Below are positions 1-8,147 of a stretch of DNA of 64,000 nt, one piece after another (the first letter of the stretch is position 1; every line of letters begins with the position of its first letter). This DNA comes from Paracoccus zhejiangensis. GTDB lineage: Bacteria > Pseudomonadota > Alphaproteobacteria > Rhodobacterales > Rhodobacteraceae. Under the pieces are notes generated by a model. The model saw only the letters and a program-made list of their open reading frames with translations, made no database searches and had not been told where the DNA came from. The stretch spans positions 124,001 to 188,000 of the forward strand of contig NZ_CP025431.1 of assembly GCF_002847445.1 (NCBI RefSeq). Reading direction: 5' to 3'. The position numbers were made by a program, and so were the translations under genes.

Positions 1-79
1 CGGCCAGCGCCGCGACCGGGGCGGCCAGGGCGGCTGAAAGGGTCGTCCCCAGAAGGATGGTCTTGAAGGACAGGGTCAT
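1..79 (-). CDS. Secreted protein, N-terminal fragment (partial)
   Basis: Reading leftwards from an ATG at 79, the first 26 codons encode a classic Sec signal peptide: MTLSFK, then a hydrophobic stretch (ILLGTTLSAALAAP), then an AxA-like end (VAALA). A GGAG Shine-Dalgarno lies about 6 nt upstream of the ATG. The mature protein is outside the window, so the function cannot be named. The gene is divergent from the sensor binding-protein gene at 314. In this context a periplasmic binding protein is possible but unproven. Confidence 0.6.
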   Translation of the reverse strand, partial: MTLSFKTILLGTTLSAALAAPVAALA

Positions 80-313
80 GGTCGTCTCCGTGCAGATGTC
101 GGGCAGACCCTAGCGGTCTCGCCGGGACAAGCCAGAGGATGCACCAAATGGTGATGAGCGGCGACGCGGCGAAAGCGCCCGGCTGCGCCGGTCCCCCCGG
201 GTGGGGGCCCCGTGTCAGAACTGACCCATTTCGTCGCAGCCCCGGCCTTTCTGTTGCGGCAGGGCGGCATTGGGATCATTTAGGGCAAGAGGCGGCGACG
301 GGGAGGAAGCGGC
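80..313. other. Divergent intergenic region
   Basis: About 234 bases separate the leftward secreted-protein gene from the rightward sensor operon. It holds a GC-rich hairpin around 198-211 and the 17-bp palindromic site at 212-228 described separately. I looked for a -24/-12 (sigma-54) promoter and did not find a convincing one. No small gene is evident. Confidence 0.4.
212..228 (+). promoter_or_regulatory. Putative response-regulator operator, copy 1
   Basis: GTGTCAGAACTGACCCA is a near-palindrome: in its first 16 bases, all but the second and central base pairs are complementary. It lies about 85 bp upstream of the sensor binding-protein gene. Fifteen of its 17 bases recur at 4815-4831, just upstream of the ABC importer. 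The pairing suggests a binding site for the NtrC-family regulator encoded between them. This role is inferred. Confidence 0.5.
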
Positions 314-1561
314 TTGTCGAAGGTCGATCTCGTGGCCGGTCTCATGGCGCTGCTTCTGGCCGCCGGGGCTGCCGATGCGCGGCAGCTGCGCATCCTGACC
401 TCGATGCCGCCGGCGCTGACCGATCCCTTCATCGCCGGGTTTCGCAAGGCGCATCCCGAGGCCGATCTGCTGGTGCTGAACAAGAACACCAATTCCGGCA
501 TCGACGAGATCACCCGCGGCAATGGCCGGGGCTTCGATATCTTCTGGGCCTCCTCGCCCGAGGCTTTCGCGGTGATCGGCCAGCATCAGGGTTTCGACGC
601 GACCGACTGCCCGGCGCTGGAGGGTTCGGGTCATGCCAGTTTCGCGTTGTCGTCCATCGGGTGGGCGAGGCGGGCAGATGCGCAGGTGTTCATGCCGGGC
701 GATTGGGATGACCTGCTCTTGCCCGCCTATCACGGCCGCATCGGCATGGCGTTGCCCTCGCATTCCGGCACCACGCATATGCTGGTCGAGCGGCTGTTGC
801 AGGTGCGTGGCTGGGACGAGGGCTGGGGCTATTTCCTGCGGCTGACCGAGAACCTGTCGACCCTGACCGCGCGCAGTTTCGGCGTCATCGATGGGGTGAA
901 ATCGGGGCGCTTCGATATCGGGCTGACCATCGACTTTCTGGCCGGTGTCGAGCCGGAGCTGGACTTTCGCTATGGCAAGCCGGTGATGATCTTCCCCGCG
1001 CAGATCGGGCGGCTGGCCCATGCGCTGGAACCGGCACTGGCCTGCGACTTCGTCGGCTTCGTGCTGTCGGACGAGGGCCAGCAACTGCTGATGCAGCCTG
1101 GCGTCGGCCGCATCCCGGTCTCGGACCGGCTGCGGACGGAGGCCGGGGCGGCGATCCCCGCGCCGATGCAGGATGCCATCCGTCACCAGTGGCAGACCTA
1201 TGACGCCGCCCTTGCTGCCGGGCGCTACTGGGCGGTGAATGCGATCTTCGACATCTTCATCTCGGAACAATTGCCGCGCCGGCGCGATCTCTGGGCGCGG
1301 TTCAGGGCGCTGAGGGGGCAGGTGCCGGCGGCAGACCTGGCCGCGGTCGAGGCGCTGCTGACCACGCTGCCGGTCACCGAGCATGAGGCCGATCTTGCGG
1401 CGCTGAACAGCCAGCCGGGGCGGATCTCGGATCTGATGGCGCTGGCACCGGATCAGGCGGCGGCGCAACAGCGGTGGGCCGCATCGGCATCGTCGAAGCT
1501 GGACGCGATCGGGGCGGCACTCTCGGCGCTGGAACGCCGGGCGGCGCGGCGGCAGCCATGA
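314..1561 (+). CDS. PgtC-like periplasmic binding protein, putative sensor of the adjacent two-component system
   Basis: This 415-aa protein has an N-terminal signal-like segment (VAGLMALLLAAGAADA). It is homologous to the importer's binding protein at 4940-6262, sharing the motifs LNKxTxSG, DIFWASxPxAF, YHGxxGMxxPSxSGTTH, GWDxGW and RSFGVxDGV. Typical FbpA-like proteins are about 340 aa; here an added helical C-terminal region makes up the difference. The start is a TTG at 314 behind a strong GGGAGGAAG. Its stop overlaps the kinase ATG (ATGA). In the Salmonella Pgt system the homologous PgtC works with a kinase and regulator in sensing, so I infer that this protein presents ligand to the kinase rather than feeding a permease. 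The ligand is unknown: phosphoglycerate, another phosphate ester, phosphonate or iron are all possible. Confidence 0.75.
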   Translation: MSKVDLVAGLMALLLAAGAADARQLRILTSMPPALTDPFIAGFRKAHPEADLLVLNKNTNSGIDEITRGNGRGFDIFWASSPEAFAVIGQHQGFDATDCPALEGSGHASFALSSIGWARRADAQVFMPGDWDDLLLPAYHGRIGMALPSHSGTTHMLVERLLQVRGWDEGWGYFLRLTENLSTLTARSFGVIDGVKSGRFDIGLTIDFLAGVEPELDFRYGKPVMIFPAQIGRLAHALEPALACDFVGFVLSDEGQQLLMQPGVGRIPVSDRLRTEAGAAIPAPMQDAIRHQWQTYDAALAAGRYWAVNAIFDIFISEQLPRRRDLWARFRALRGQVPAADLAAVEALLTTLPVTEHEADLAALNSQPGRISDLMALAPDQAAAQQRWAASASSKLDAIGAALSALERRAARRQP

Positions 1562-3519
1562 GGCTGATCCCCCGCCTTGGCGTCTGGCAGCGGCTGATGC
1601 TGCTGATCGGTGGCACGCTGGCGCTGATGTGGCTGGGGCTGGCCTTGACCAGCGTCACCTTTGCCCGGTTCCAGACCCAATTCTCCGGCCTCGCCGCCTC
1701 GCAGGTGCCGCGCATCGCGCTGACCGGCGAGCTGGCCGGGCATTCGGCGCAGCTGGCGGGGTTGACCACGCGGATCATCGGCGGCGAGGGCGAAAGCGCG
1801 GCGCAACTGGCGGAACTGGCCGAGGTCGCGGCGCGGCTCACCGCCGCGTTGGCCGATCCGGGGCTGCGCCTGCCGCCGGACAGCCAGATGCCGGGCCGGG
1901 TCGCGGCGCTGCAACGCGATCTGGCGGCGCTGCCGCCGCTCTACGGCAGGCGGCAGGATCTGGCGGCGGCCAATGCCCGCGACATCGACGCGCTGCGCTG
2001 GCTCAACGTTGACATTCAGGACGAGGTTGATCCGCTGCTCGACGACTATGACTTCAACATCCGCGCGCGGATGCTGGAGCTCGAGGACGAGGATGACGGC
2101 ATCCTGCGCAGCGCGCTGGTCGATCAGGTCGAGCGTGACCGGCGCCTGCGCGACCAGGTGTTTCAGGTCGGCACCGAGGCCGGGACGGCGGTGACGCTGC
2201 TGCTGCAGATCGCCGTCTCGAACGACGCGGCGCAGATCGATCAGCTGGCGGGCCTGGCGTGGGACATGATGGCACGGCTGGGGGAAACCGTCGGCGCGCT
2301 GCCGGAGCGGACCGAGTTCCTGACGCTGCGCCAATCCTATGACCGGCTGCGGGCGCTGGCCGATCCGGGCGAGGGGCTGGTCCAGCGGCGGCGCGCGGCG
2401 GTGGCGCTGCAGGCGCAGACCTATGCCACCATCCAGTCGGCGCAGGACGGGGTGGCGCGGCTGCAGGACACGCTGGCGGGGCTGGCCGCCGAGGAGAAAT
2501 CGCAGGTTCTGGCGACCATTGCCAAAACCGCCGAACGCGCGCGCGGCACCATGGCCGGGCTGGTGGCGCTCACCTTGGCGCTGGGGTTGATCGGGCTCGC
2601 CATCGTCTCGGGCGTGATGCGCAACCGGATCGTCGCGCCGCTCAGGGCGCTGATGGGGCGGATGCTCGACATTGCCGACAGCGCCGGGACGGCGGTGCCA
2701 GCAACGGCGGCCACCGACGAGATCAGCCGCATCCGCGCCGCCGTCGATGAATTCGGCCGCGCCATCACCGCCCGCGATCAGGCCATCGGCAAGCTGAAGG
2801 ACACGCAGGCCGATCTGGTGCAGGCCGGCAAGATGGCGGCGCTGGGGAACCTCTCCGCCGGGATCAGCCACGAGCTGAACCAGCCGCTCGCCGCCCTGCG
2901 CTATCGCACCATGCTGCTGGAGAGTGCGAGTGCCTCGGGCGATGCCGCCGAGGCGCGGCGGCAGCTTGACCGCATTGCCGGGCTGACCGACCGGATGGAG
3001 GCGATCATCTCGCATCTGCGCCGCTTCGCCCGCCGCGCCGACAATGCCCGCGCCCCCCTGCGCCTCGGCGAGCCGATCGAGGGCGCGCTGTCGCTGCTGC
3101 AGGGCCGGATTGACGAGAGCGGCGTGGCTGTCACGGTCAGCCCGGCGGCCGAGGCGGCGCGCGTCTTGGGCGATCCGATCCTGATCGAGCAGGTGATCAT
3201 CAACCTGGTCGGCAATGCGCTGGATGCCATTGCCGAGACCGAGGGCGCGGGGCGGATCGCGCTGGACGTGACCGAAACCGTTGGCCTTGTCGATCTGACC
3301 GTCCGCGACAATGGCGTGGGTCTGGGCGATCTGTCGCCGGAAGAGGCGGTCAATCCCTTCGTCACCTCGAAAGAGGCCGGGCGCGGCATGGGGCTGGGCC
3401 TGTCGATTTCCTACAATATCGCAAAGGACATGGGCGGCAACCTGTGGCTGCAGCCTGCGCCCGACCGGGGCGTGGTGGCGCGGCTCAGGCTGCCGGCGGT
3501 GAGACCGGATGACAGCTGA
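1558..3519 (+). CDS. Membrane sensor histidine kinase (PgtB-like)
   Basis: A 653-aa inner-membrane kinase. One transmembrane helix is near residues 12-32 and a second near 325-347 (ALTLALGLIGLAIVSG), flanking a roughly 290-residue periplasmic helical sensor. A HAMP segment follows, then the H-box SAGISHELNQPLAALR with the phospho-acceptor near His438. The ATPase motifs are N-box NLVGNALDAI, G1 DNGVGLG and G2 GRGMGLGLS. The ATG at 1558 is chosen because it overlaps the stop of the upstream gene; an in-frame upstream start at 1474 would lie inside that gene. The gene ends 11 nt inside the regulator ORF, so the two are translationally coupled. It probably phosphorylates the regulator at 3509. 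Confidence 0.85.
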   Translation: MRLIPRLGVWQRLMLLIGGTLALMWLGLALTSVTFARFQTQFSGLAASQVPRIALTGELAGHSAQLAGLTTRIIGGEGESAAQLAELAEVAARLTAALADPGLRLPPDSQMPGRVAALQRDLAALPPLYGRRQDLAAANARDIDALRWLNVDIQDEVDPLLDDYDFNIRARMLELEDEDDGILRSALVDQVERDRRLRDQVFQVGTEAGTAVTLLLQIAVSNDAAQIDQLAGLAWDMMARLGETVGALPERTEFLTLRQSYDRLRALADPGEGLVQRRRAAVALQAQTYATIQSAQDGVARLQDTLAGLAAEEKSQVLATIAKTAERARGTMAGLVALTLALGLIGLAIVSGVMRNRIVAPLRALMGRMLDIADSAGTAVPATAATDEISRIRAAVDEFGRAITARDQAIGKLKDTQADLVQAGKMAALGNLSAGISHELNQPLAALRYRTMLLESASASGDAAEARRQLDRIAGLTDRMEAIISHLRRFARRADNARAPLRLGEPIEGALSLLQGRIDESGVAVTVSPAAEAARVLGDPILIEQVIINLVGNALDAIAETEGAGRIALDVTETVGLVDLTVRDNGVGLGDLSPEEAVNPFVTSKEAGRGMGLGLSISYNIAKDMGGNLWLQPAPDRGVVARLRLPAVRPDDS

Positions 3520-4804
3520 ACCGAAAATCTTCGTCGTCGATGACGATGCCGACCTTCTGCCCGCCATGGTCGAGGTGATCGAGGCGGCGGGCCTGCCGGC
3601 GCGGGGTTTCGCGCGCGGGCGGGCGATGTTGGCGGAACTGGACCCGGAATGGGAGGGGGTGATCCTCTCGGACATGCGGATGCCCGAACTGTCGGGGCTG
3701 GATCTCTTGGCAGAGGCGCGGGCGATGGCGCCGGGCGTGCCCTTTGTGCTGATCACGGCGCATGGTGATGTGCGCAGCGCGGTCGCGGCGATCCAGCGCG
3801 GGGCGTTCGATTTCATCGAGAAGCCCGCCCCGCCCGAATACCTGCTGGCCGTCATCCGCCGGGCGCTGGAGACGCGGCGACTGCTGTTGGAAAACCGGCG
3901 GCTGAAGGAACGGATCGCGCGGGGGACCGATCTCAGGGCGCGCCTGCTGGGCCGCTCGGTCGCCATGCGGAACTGTCGCCGCGAGCTGGCGGCGGTGGCA
4001 CCCCTGGAGGTCGATGTGCTGCTTTACGGCGAGCCGGGCACCGGCAAGCAACTGGCGGCGCAGGCGCTGCATGACTTCTCGGGGCGCGACGGCGAGTTCG
4101 TCCCGGTCGATGCCGGGGCGCTGACCGAGGCGAATTTCGGCGCGCTGATGCTGGGCGAAGGGGCCGAGGCGCCGGGCGCCATCCCCTCGGCGCGCGGCGG
4201 CACGCTGTATCTGGACCGGGTGAACCTGCTGGCCTCGCCCTTGCAGCAGCGGATGCTGGCGCTGATGGAGGCGCGGGCGCCCGGCGAGGGCTTCCGGGTC
4301 ATCGCCTCGGCCCATGGCAGCATCAATGATCTGCGCCGCGTCGGTGCGATGAGCGATGATCTCTACTACCGCCTCAGCCTCGCCGAGGTGGAACTGCCGC
4401 CGCTGCGGAACCGCGAGACCGACATTTACCTGCTGCTGGCGCAATTCCTGCGCGAGGCGGCGCAGCGCCACAATCGCCGCTTTCCCGACCTGACCCAGCA
4501 GGAGCTGCGGCCCTATCGCAGCTATCACTGGCCGGGGAACCTGCGCGAGCTGCGCAATGTCGCGGAAAAGCTGGTGATCGGGCTGAAGGTCACGCTGCAA
4601 CCGCAGGCGCGCGGGGGCGGGGTGGCGGTGGATGATCTGGGCTATGACGATGCGATGCGGGAATTCGAATCATCGTTGCTGCGCGCGGCCCTGCAGAAGA
4701 CCGGCGGGCGCAAGACCGAGGCGGCCGAGGCCTTGGGCATCCCGAGAAAGCGCCTTTACCTGAGGATGCGGGCCTGCGGGATGCTGCCGCCGGGTCAGGA
4801 TTGA
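3509..4804 (+). CDS. NtrC/DctD-family response regulator lacking the GAFTGA loop (PgtA-like)
   Basis: A 431-aa regulator. The receiver domain is residues 5-120, with acidic pocket VDDDAD and probable phosphorylation site Asp55 in LSDMRMPE. The central AAA+ domain (about 140-350) keeps a Walker A (GEPGTGKQ), and the C-terminal Fis-type helix-turn-helix covers about 390-425 (TEAAEALGIPRKRLYLRMR). The GAFTGA loop that contacts sigma-54 is missing: the sequence runs from ALTEANFGALML straight on to SARGGTLYLD. It therefore probably does not activate sigma-54 RNA polymerase. It sits between the kinase and the importer and likely controls both through the paired sites at 212 and 4815. Confidence 0.85.
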   Translation: MTAEPKIFVVDDDADLLPAMVEVIEAAGLPARGFARGRAMLAELDPEWEGVILSDMRMPELSGLDLLAEARAMAPGVPFVLITAHGDVRSAVAAIQRGAFDFIEKPAPPEYLLAVIRRALETRRLLLENRRLKERIARGTDLRARLLGRSVAMRNCRRELAAVAPLEVDVLLYGEPGTGKQLAAQALHDFSGRDGEFVPVDAGALTEANFGALMLGEGAEAPGAIPSARGGTLYLDRVNLLASPLQQRMLALMEARAPGEGFRVIASAHGSINDLRRVGAMSDDLYYRLSLAEVELPPLRNRETDIYLLLAQFLREAAQRHNRRFPDLTQQELRPYRSYHWPGNLRELRNVAEKLVIGLKVTLQPQARGGGVAVDDLGYDDAMREFESSLLRAALQKTGGRKTEAAEALGIPRKRLYLRMRACGMLPPGQD

Positions 4805-4814
4805 CCCGCGTCGC

Positions 4815-4831
4815 GTGTCGAAACTGACCCA
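4815..4831 (+). promoter_or_regulatory. Putative response-regulator operator, copy 2
   Basis: GTGTCGAAACTGACCCA matches the site at 212-228 at 15 of 17 positions; the only difference is AG versus GA at positions 6-7. It starts 11 bp after the regulator stop codon and lies about 110 bp upstream of the importer's binding-protein gene. A function as the regulator's binding site is inferred from its position and repetition. Confidence 0.5.
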
Positions 4832-4939
4832 ATTTCTCCTGAATTATCACGATAAATCAAATGCTTGATCCGTAACGGCGGGCTTGGCAACCTGCCCCCA
4901 GATCCGCGCCAATGCGGACAACAGGGAGGATTTCCAGAG

Positions 4940-6262
4940 ATGAAGAAACTGCTGACCAGCAGTGTGGCGGCGCTTGGCCTGATGGCAGGCGGGGCGCTGG
5001 CCGCCGAAAAGATCGTGGTCGTGACCTCGTTCCCCGAGGAAATGACCGCGGTGATCGAAAAGGCCTTCGAGACCGCGCATCCCGATTACGACATCGAGAT
5101 CCTGAACAAGAGCACCTCGTCGGGGGTGAAATACATCCAGGAGATCGCCAGCGCCAATACCGCCGACATCTTCTGGGCCTCGGCCCCGGATGCCTTCGAG
5201 GTGCTGAAGGGCGACGGCAAGCTGGCCAAGATCGCGCCGAACGCCACCGGCATTCCCGACATGATCGGCAGCTACCCGATGAACGATGCCGATGGCCATT
5301 ACTACGGCTTTGCCGCCTCGGGTTACGGCATCATGTGGAACACCCGCTATGTCGAGGCCAACGGTCTGGAGCCGGCGAAGGAATGGGCGGATCTCGAGAA
5401 GCCCGAATATCACGGCCATGTCGGCATGTCGGCGCCCTCGCGCTCGGGCACCACGCATCTGACGGTGGAAACCGTGTTGCAGGGCGAGGGCTGGGACAAG
5501 GGCTGGGCCGACTGGAAATGGATGGGCGGCAATTTCGCCTCGGTGACCGAGCGCAGCTTTGGCGTGCCGGACGGGGTGAACACGGGCAGCTTCGGTTTCG
5601 GCATCGTCATCGATTTCTTCGCCTTCTCCTCCAAGGCCTCGGGCTTCCCGGTCGAGTTCGCCTATCCGACGGTGACGGCGCTGGTGCCCGCCAACGTCGG
5701 CGTCATCGCCAATGCGCCGAACGAGAAGGGGGCCGTGACCTTCGTCGAATACCTGCTGTCGCCCGAGGGCCAGAAGGTGCTGTTTGACCCGGCGATCATG
5801 CGTCTGCCGGTCAATCCCGAGGTCTATGCCGAGGCGCCCGAGGGCCTGCCGAACCCGTTCGAAGACAAGTCGATCGGCGCGGCGGTCAAGTTCGACGTCG
5901 ATAAGTCGGGCGCGCGCTATTACGTGGTCAGCTCGCTGTTCGACGTGATGATCACCTATCGGCTCGAGGATCTGAAGGCCGCGGTGAAGGCCGTGCAGGA
6001 GGCCGAGGCGAAACATGCCGACGGGTCCAATGCCGAGGCCAAGGCGCTGATCGACGAAGCCCGCGCGCTGATCGAGGCCATGCCGATCACCGAGGAGCAG
6101 AGCCTTGACCCGGCCTTCAACGCCGCCTTCACCGCCGTCCGCAAGGAAGCCGGCGATGCCGTCGAGGCGCGTCAGGCGGAGATCGAGCAGCAATGGGATG
6201 CGATGGTGACCGAAAACTATCGCAAGGCGAAAGACCTGGCCGAGAAGGCCGCCGCCCTCTGA
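4940..6262 (+). CDS. ABC transporter periplasmic substrate-binding protein (Fe3+/phosphonate/phosphoglycerate-type)
   Basis: A 440-aa exported protein. The start is the ATG at 4940, preceded by GGGAGGA, and gives a clear signal peptide (MKKLLTSSVAALGLMAGG, then ALAA). The body is a type II periplasmic binding fold, paralogous to the sensor at 314. The C-terminal 100 or so residues form a charged, probably coiled-coil helical extension (AEAKHADGSNAEAKALIDEA) that is absent from the usual FbpA. A GC-rich hairpin follows the gene, consistent with higher expression than the permease. It delivers an unidentified solute to the fused permease at 6375. Confidence 0.85.
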   Translation: MKKLLTSSVAALGLMAGGALAAEKIVVVTSFPEEMTAVIEKAFETAHPDYDIEILNKSTSSGVKYIQEIASANTADIFWASAPDAFEVLKGDGKLAKIAPNATGIPDMIGSYPMNDADGHYYGFAASGYGIMWNTRYVEANGLEPAKEWADLEKPEYHGHVGMSAPSRSGTTHLTVETVLQGEGWDKGWADWKWMGGNFASVTERSFGVPDGVNTGSFGFGIVIDFFAFSSKASGFPVEFAYPTVTALVPANVGVIANAPNEKGAVTFVEYLLSPEGQKVLFDPAIMRLPVNPEVYAEAPEGLPNPFEDKSIGAAVKFDVDKSGARYYVVSSLFDVMITYRLEDLKAAVKAVQEAEAKHADGSNAEAKALIDEARALIEAMPITEEQSLDPAFNAAFTAVRKEAGDAVEARQAEIEQQWDAMVTENYRKAKDLAEKAAAL

Positions 6263-6275
6263 TCGGCAGAGCCGC

Positions 6276-6302
6276 GCCCGCGTGAACCCACCAGACGCGG
6301 GC
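6276..6302 (+). terminator. Intercistronic hairpin after the binding-protein gene
   Basis: GCCCGCGT and ACGCGGGC form an 8-bp perfect stem around an 11-nt loop. There is no T-tract, so it is more likely a partial terminator or 3'-stabilising hairpin, as is common between binding-protein and permease genes. Confidence 0.45.
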
Positions 6303-6374
6303 CGGGATCGCCCACCGGACAGGGGCGAGCCATTGCCCCTGTCCTCCTGACATCCTCACATCCGGACAAAATCC

Positions 6375-8126
6375 ATGCCCCAAGACACCCCGCGCCCGGC
6401 GGTCGGGACAGGTCTGGCCGATCGCCTGCCCGCGTTCCTGTTTCCCCGGCTCAGCGGCGCTGCGCTGGCCGGCCTTCTCATCGCCATCTTCCTTCTGGGC
6501 TTCCTGATCTTCCCGGTCCTGCAGGTGGTTTATGTGGCCTTCATCGACTCGCGCAGCGGCGGGCTGACGCTGCAGAACTTCGCCGATTTCTTCGCCACCA
6601 GCCTGTTCCGCGAAAGCTTCGTCAATTCCTTCTATGTCTCGGCCATGTCGGTCGTGGTGGCGACGATCATTGCCCTGCCGCTGGCCTATATCACCACCCG
6701 CTTCAACTTCGGCGGCTCGGCCCTGATCCAGAGCCTCGGCTTCATCCCGCTGATCATGCCGCCCTTTGTCGGCGCGGTGGCGATGTCGCTGATCTTTGGT
6801 CGCAATGGCACGGTGAACCTCATGCTGCGCGAGCATCTGGGCTTCACCATTCCCTTCATGGAGGGGCTGAACGGGGTGATCCTCGTGCAGTCGATCCATT
6901 ATTTCCCGTTCATCCTGATCAACCTGTCGGCGTCCTTGCGCAACATCGACCGCTCGATGGAGGAGGCGGCGCAGAACCTTGGCTCCTCGGGGCTGCGGCT
7001 GTTCCGCAAGATCGTCTTCCCGCTGGCCATGCCGGGCTATATCGCCGGCGCCGTGCTGGTCTTCATCAAGGTCTTCGACGATCTCGGCACGCCGCTTCTC
7101 TTGAACGTCAACAACATGCTGGCGCCGCAGGCCTATCTGCGCATCACCTCGGTCGGCATCAGCGACCCGATGGGCTATGTCATCTCGGTCATCCTCGTGG
7201 CCTTCTCGATCCTGTCGCTCTGGGCCTCGTTCCTGGTCATGCGCGGCAAGGATTACGCCACCGTGCAGAAGGGCGGCGGCGGTCTGGCCAAGCGCGATCT
7301 GAGCGGGCGCGAGAAGGTCATCGCCTATGGCGCGGTGCTGTTCATCCTCGCCCTCGTGCTGTCGCCGCATCTGGGGCTGCTGCTTCTGTCCTTCAGCACG
7401 ATCTGGAGCTTTGCGCCGCTGCCCGATGGCTATACCTGGGCGAATTATGTCCGCATGTGGGAAGGCTCGCAGGACTATATCCTGAACACGCTCCTTTACG
7501 CCGGCATCGCCGCCCTGGGGGACGTGATCCTCGGCACCGCCATCGCCTATATCGTCATGCGCACCGGCCTGATCGGCCGCAAGGGGCTGGACTACATGGC
7601 CACCGCGGCGCTGGCCGTGCCGGGGGTGGTGCTGGGCATCGGCTATCTGCGAACCTTTCAGGGCGTGGATGTGCCCTTCCTCGACAAGCCGCTGGCGCAA
7701 TGGTGGGTGATCATCGCCATCGCACTGATGATCCGCCGTCTGCCCTATGCGCTGCGTGCCTGCATGGCGGCGCTGCAACAGGTCAGCGTCGCGCTGGAGG
7801 AGGCGGCGGAGAGCCTTGGCGCCACCAAGTCGCGGACCATTCGCCGCGTGGTGGTGCCGCTGATGACCGGGGGCATCCTTGCCGGTTTCGTCACCAGCTT
7901 CGCCACGGCGGCGGTCGAGCTGTCGGCGACGATCATGCTGGTCTCGTCCGAGGCCGACAGCCCGCTGGCCTATGGCATCTACCTGTTCATGCAGACGCCC
8001 TCGGGGCGCGGGGCGGGGGCCGCCCTTGGCATCGTCGCGGTCATCATCGTGGGTCTGGGGACGTTCCTGTCGCAGATCATCATCGAGCGCGACAAGAAAC
8101 TGAAAACATCCGGTGCCGAGCACTGA
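6375..8126 (+). CDS. ABC transporter permease, two fused FbpB-type membrane domains
   Basis: A 583-aa inner-membrane protein with about twelve hydrophobic helices arranged as two homologous halves. Each half carries an EAA loop that docks the ATPase: EEAAQNLGSSGLRLFRK near residue 195 and EEAAESLGATKSRTIRR near residue 475. One polypeptide thus replaces a permease dimer, as in FbpB/AfuB-type importers. The Shine-Dalgarno before the ATG at 6375 is weak. The ATPase gene follows 21 nt downstream. Confidence 0.9.
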   Translation: MPQDTPRPAVGTGLADRLPAFLFPRLSGAALAGLLIAIFLLGFLIFPVLQVVYVAFIDSRSGGLTLQNFADFFATSLFRESFVNSFYVSAMSVVVATIIALPLAYITTRFNFGGSALIQSLGFIPLIMPPFVGAVAMSLIFGRNGTVNLMLREHLGFTIPFMEGLNGVILVQSIHYFPFILINLSASLRNIDRSMEEAAQNLGSSGLRLFRKIVFPLAMPGYIAGAVLVFIKVFDDLGTPLLLNVNNMLAPQAYLRITSVGISDPMGYVISVILVAFSILSLWASFLVMRGKDYATVQKGGGGLAKRDLSGREKVIAYGAVLFILALVLSPHLGLLLLSFSTIWSFAPLPDGYTWANYVRMWEGSQDYILNTLLYAGIAALGDVILGTAIAYIVMRTGLIGRKGLDYMATAALAVPGVVLGIGYLRTFQGVDVPFLDKPLAQWWVIIAIALMIRRLPYALRACMAALQQVSVALEEAAESLGATKSRTIRRVVVPLMTGGILAGFVTSFATAAVELSATIMLVSSEADSPLAYGIYLFMQTPSGRGAGAALGIVAVIIVGLGTFLSQIIIERDKKLKTSGAEH

Positions 8127-8147
8127 GCGCCGAGAGGGAGTCTGACC

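Noticed and set aside
4836..4939. A sigma-54 promoter before the importer
   Set aside because: CTTGGCAACCTGCCCCC resembles the -24 element, but no GC pair lies at the correct -12 spacing, and the regulator lacks GAFTGA.
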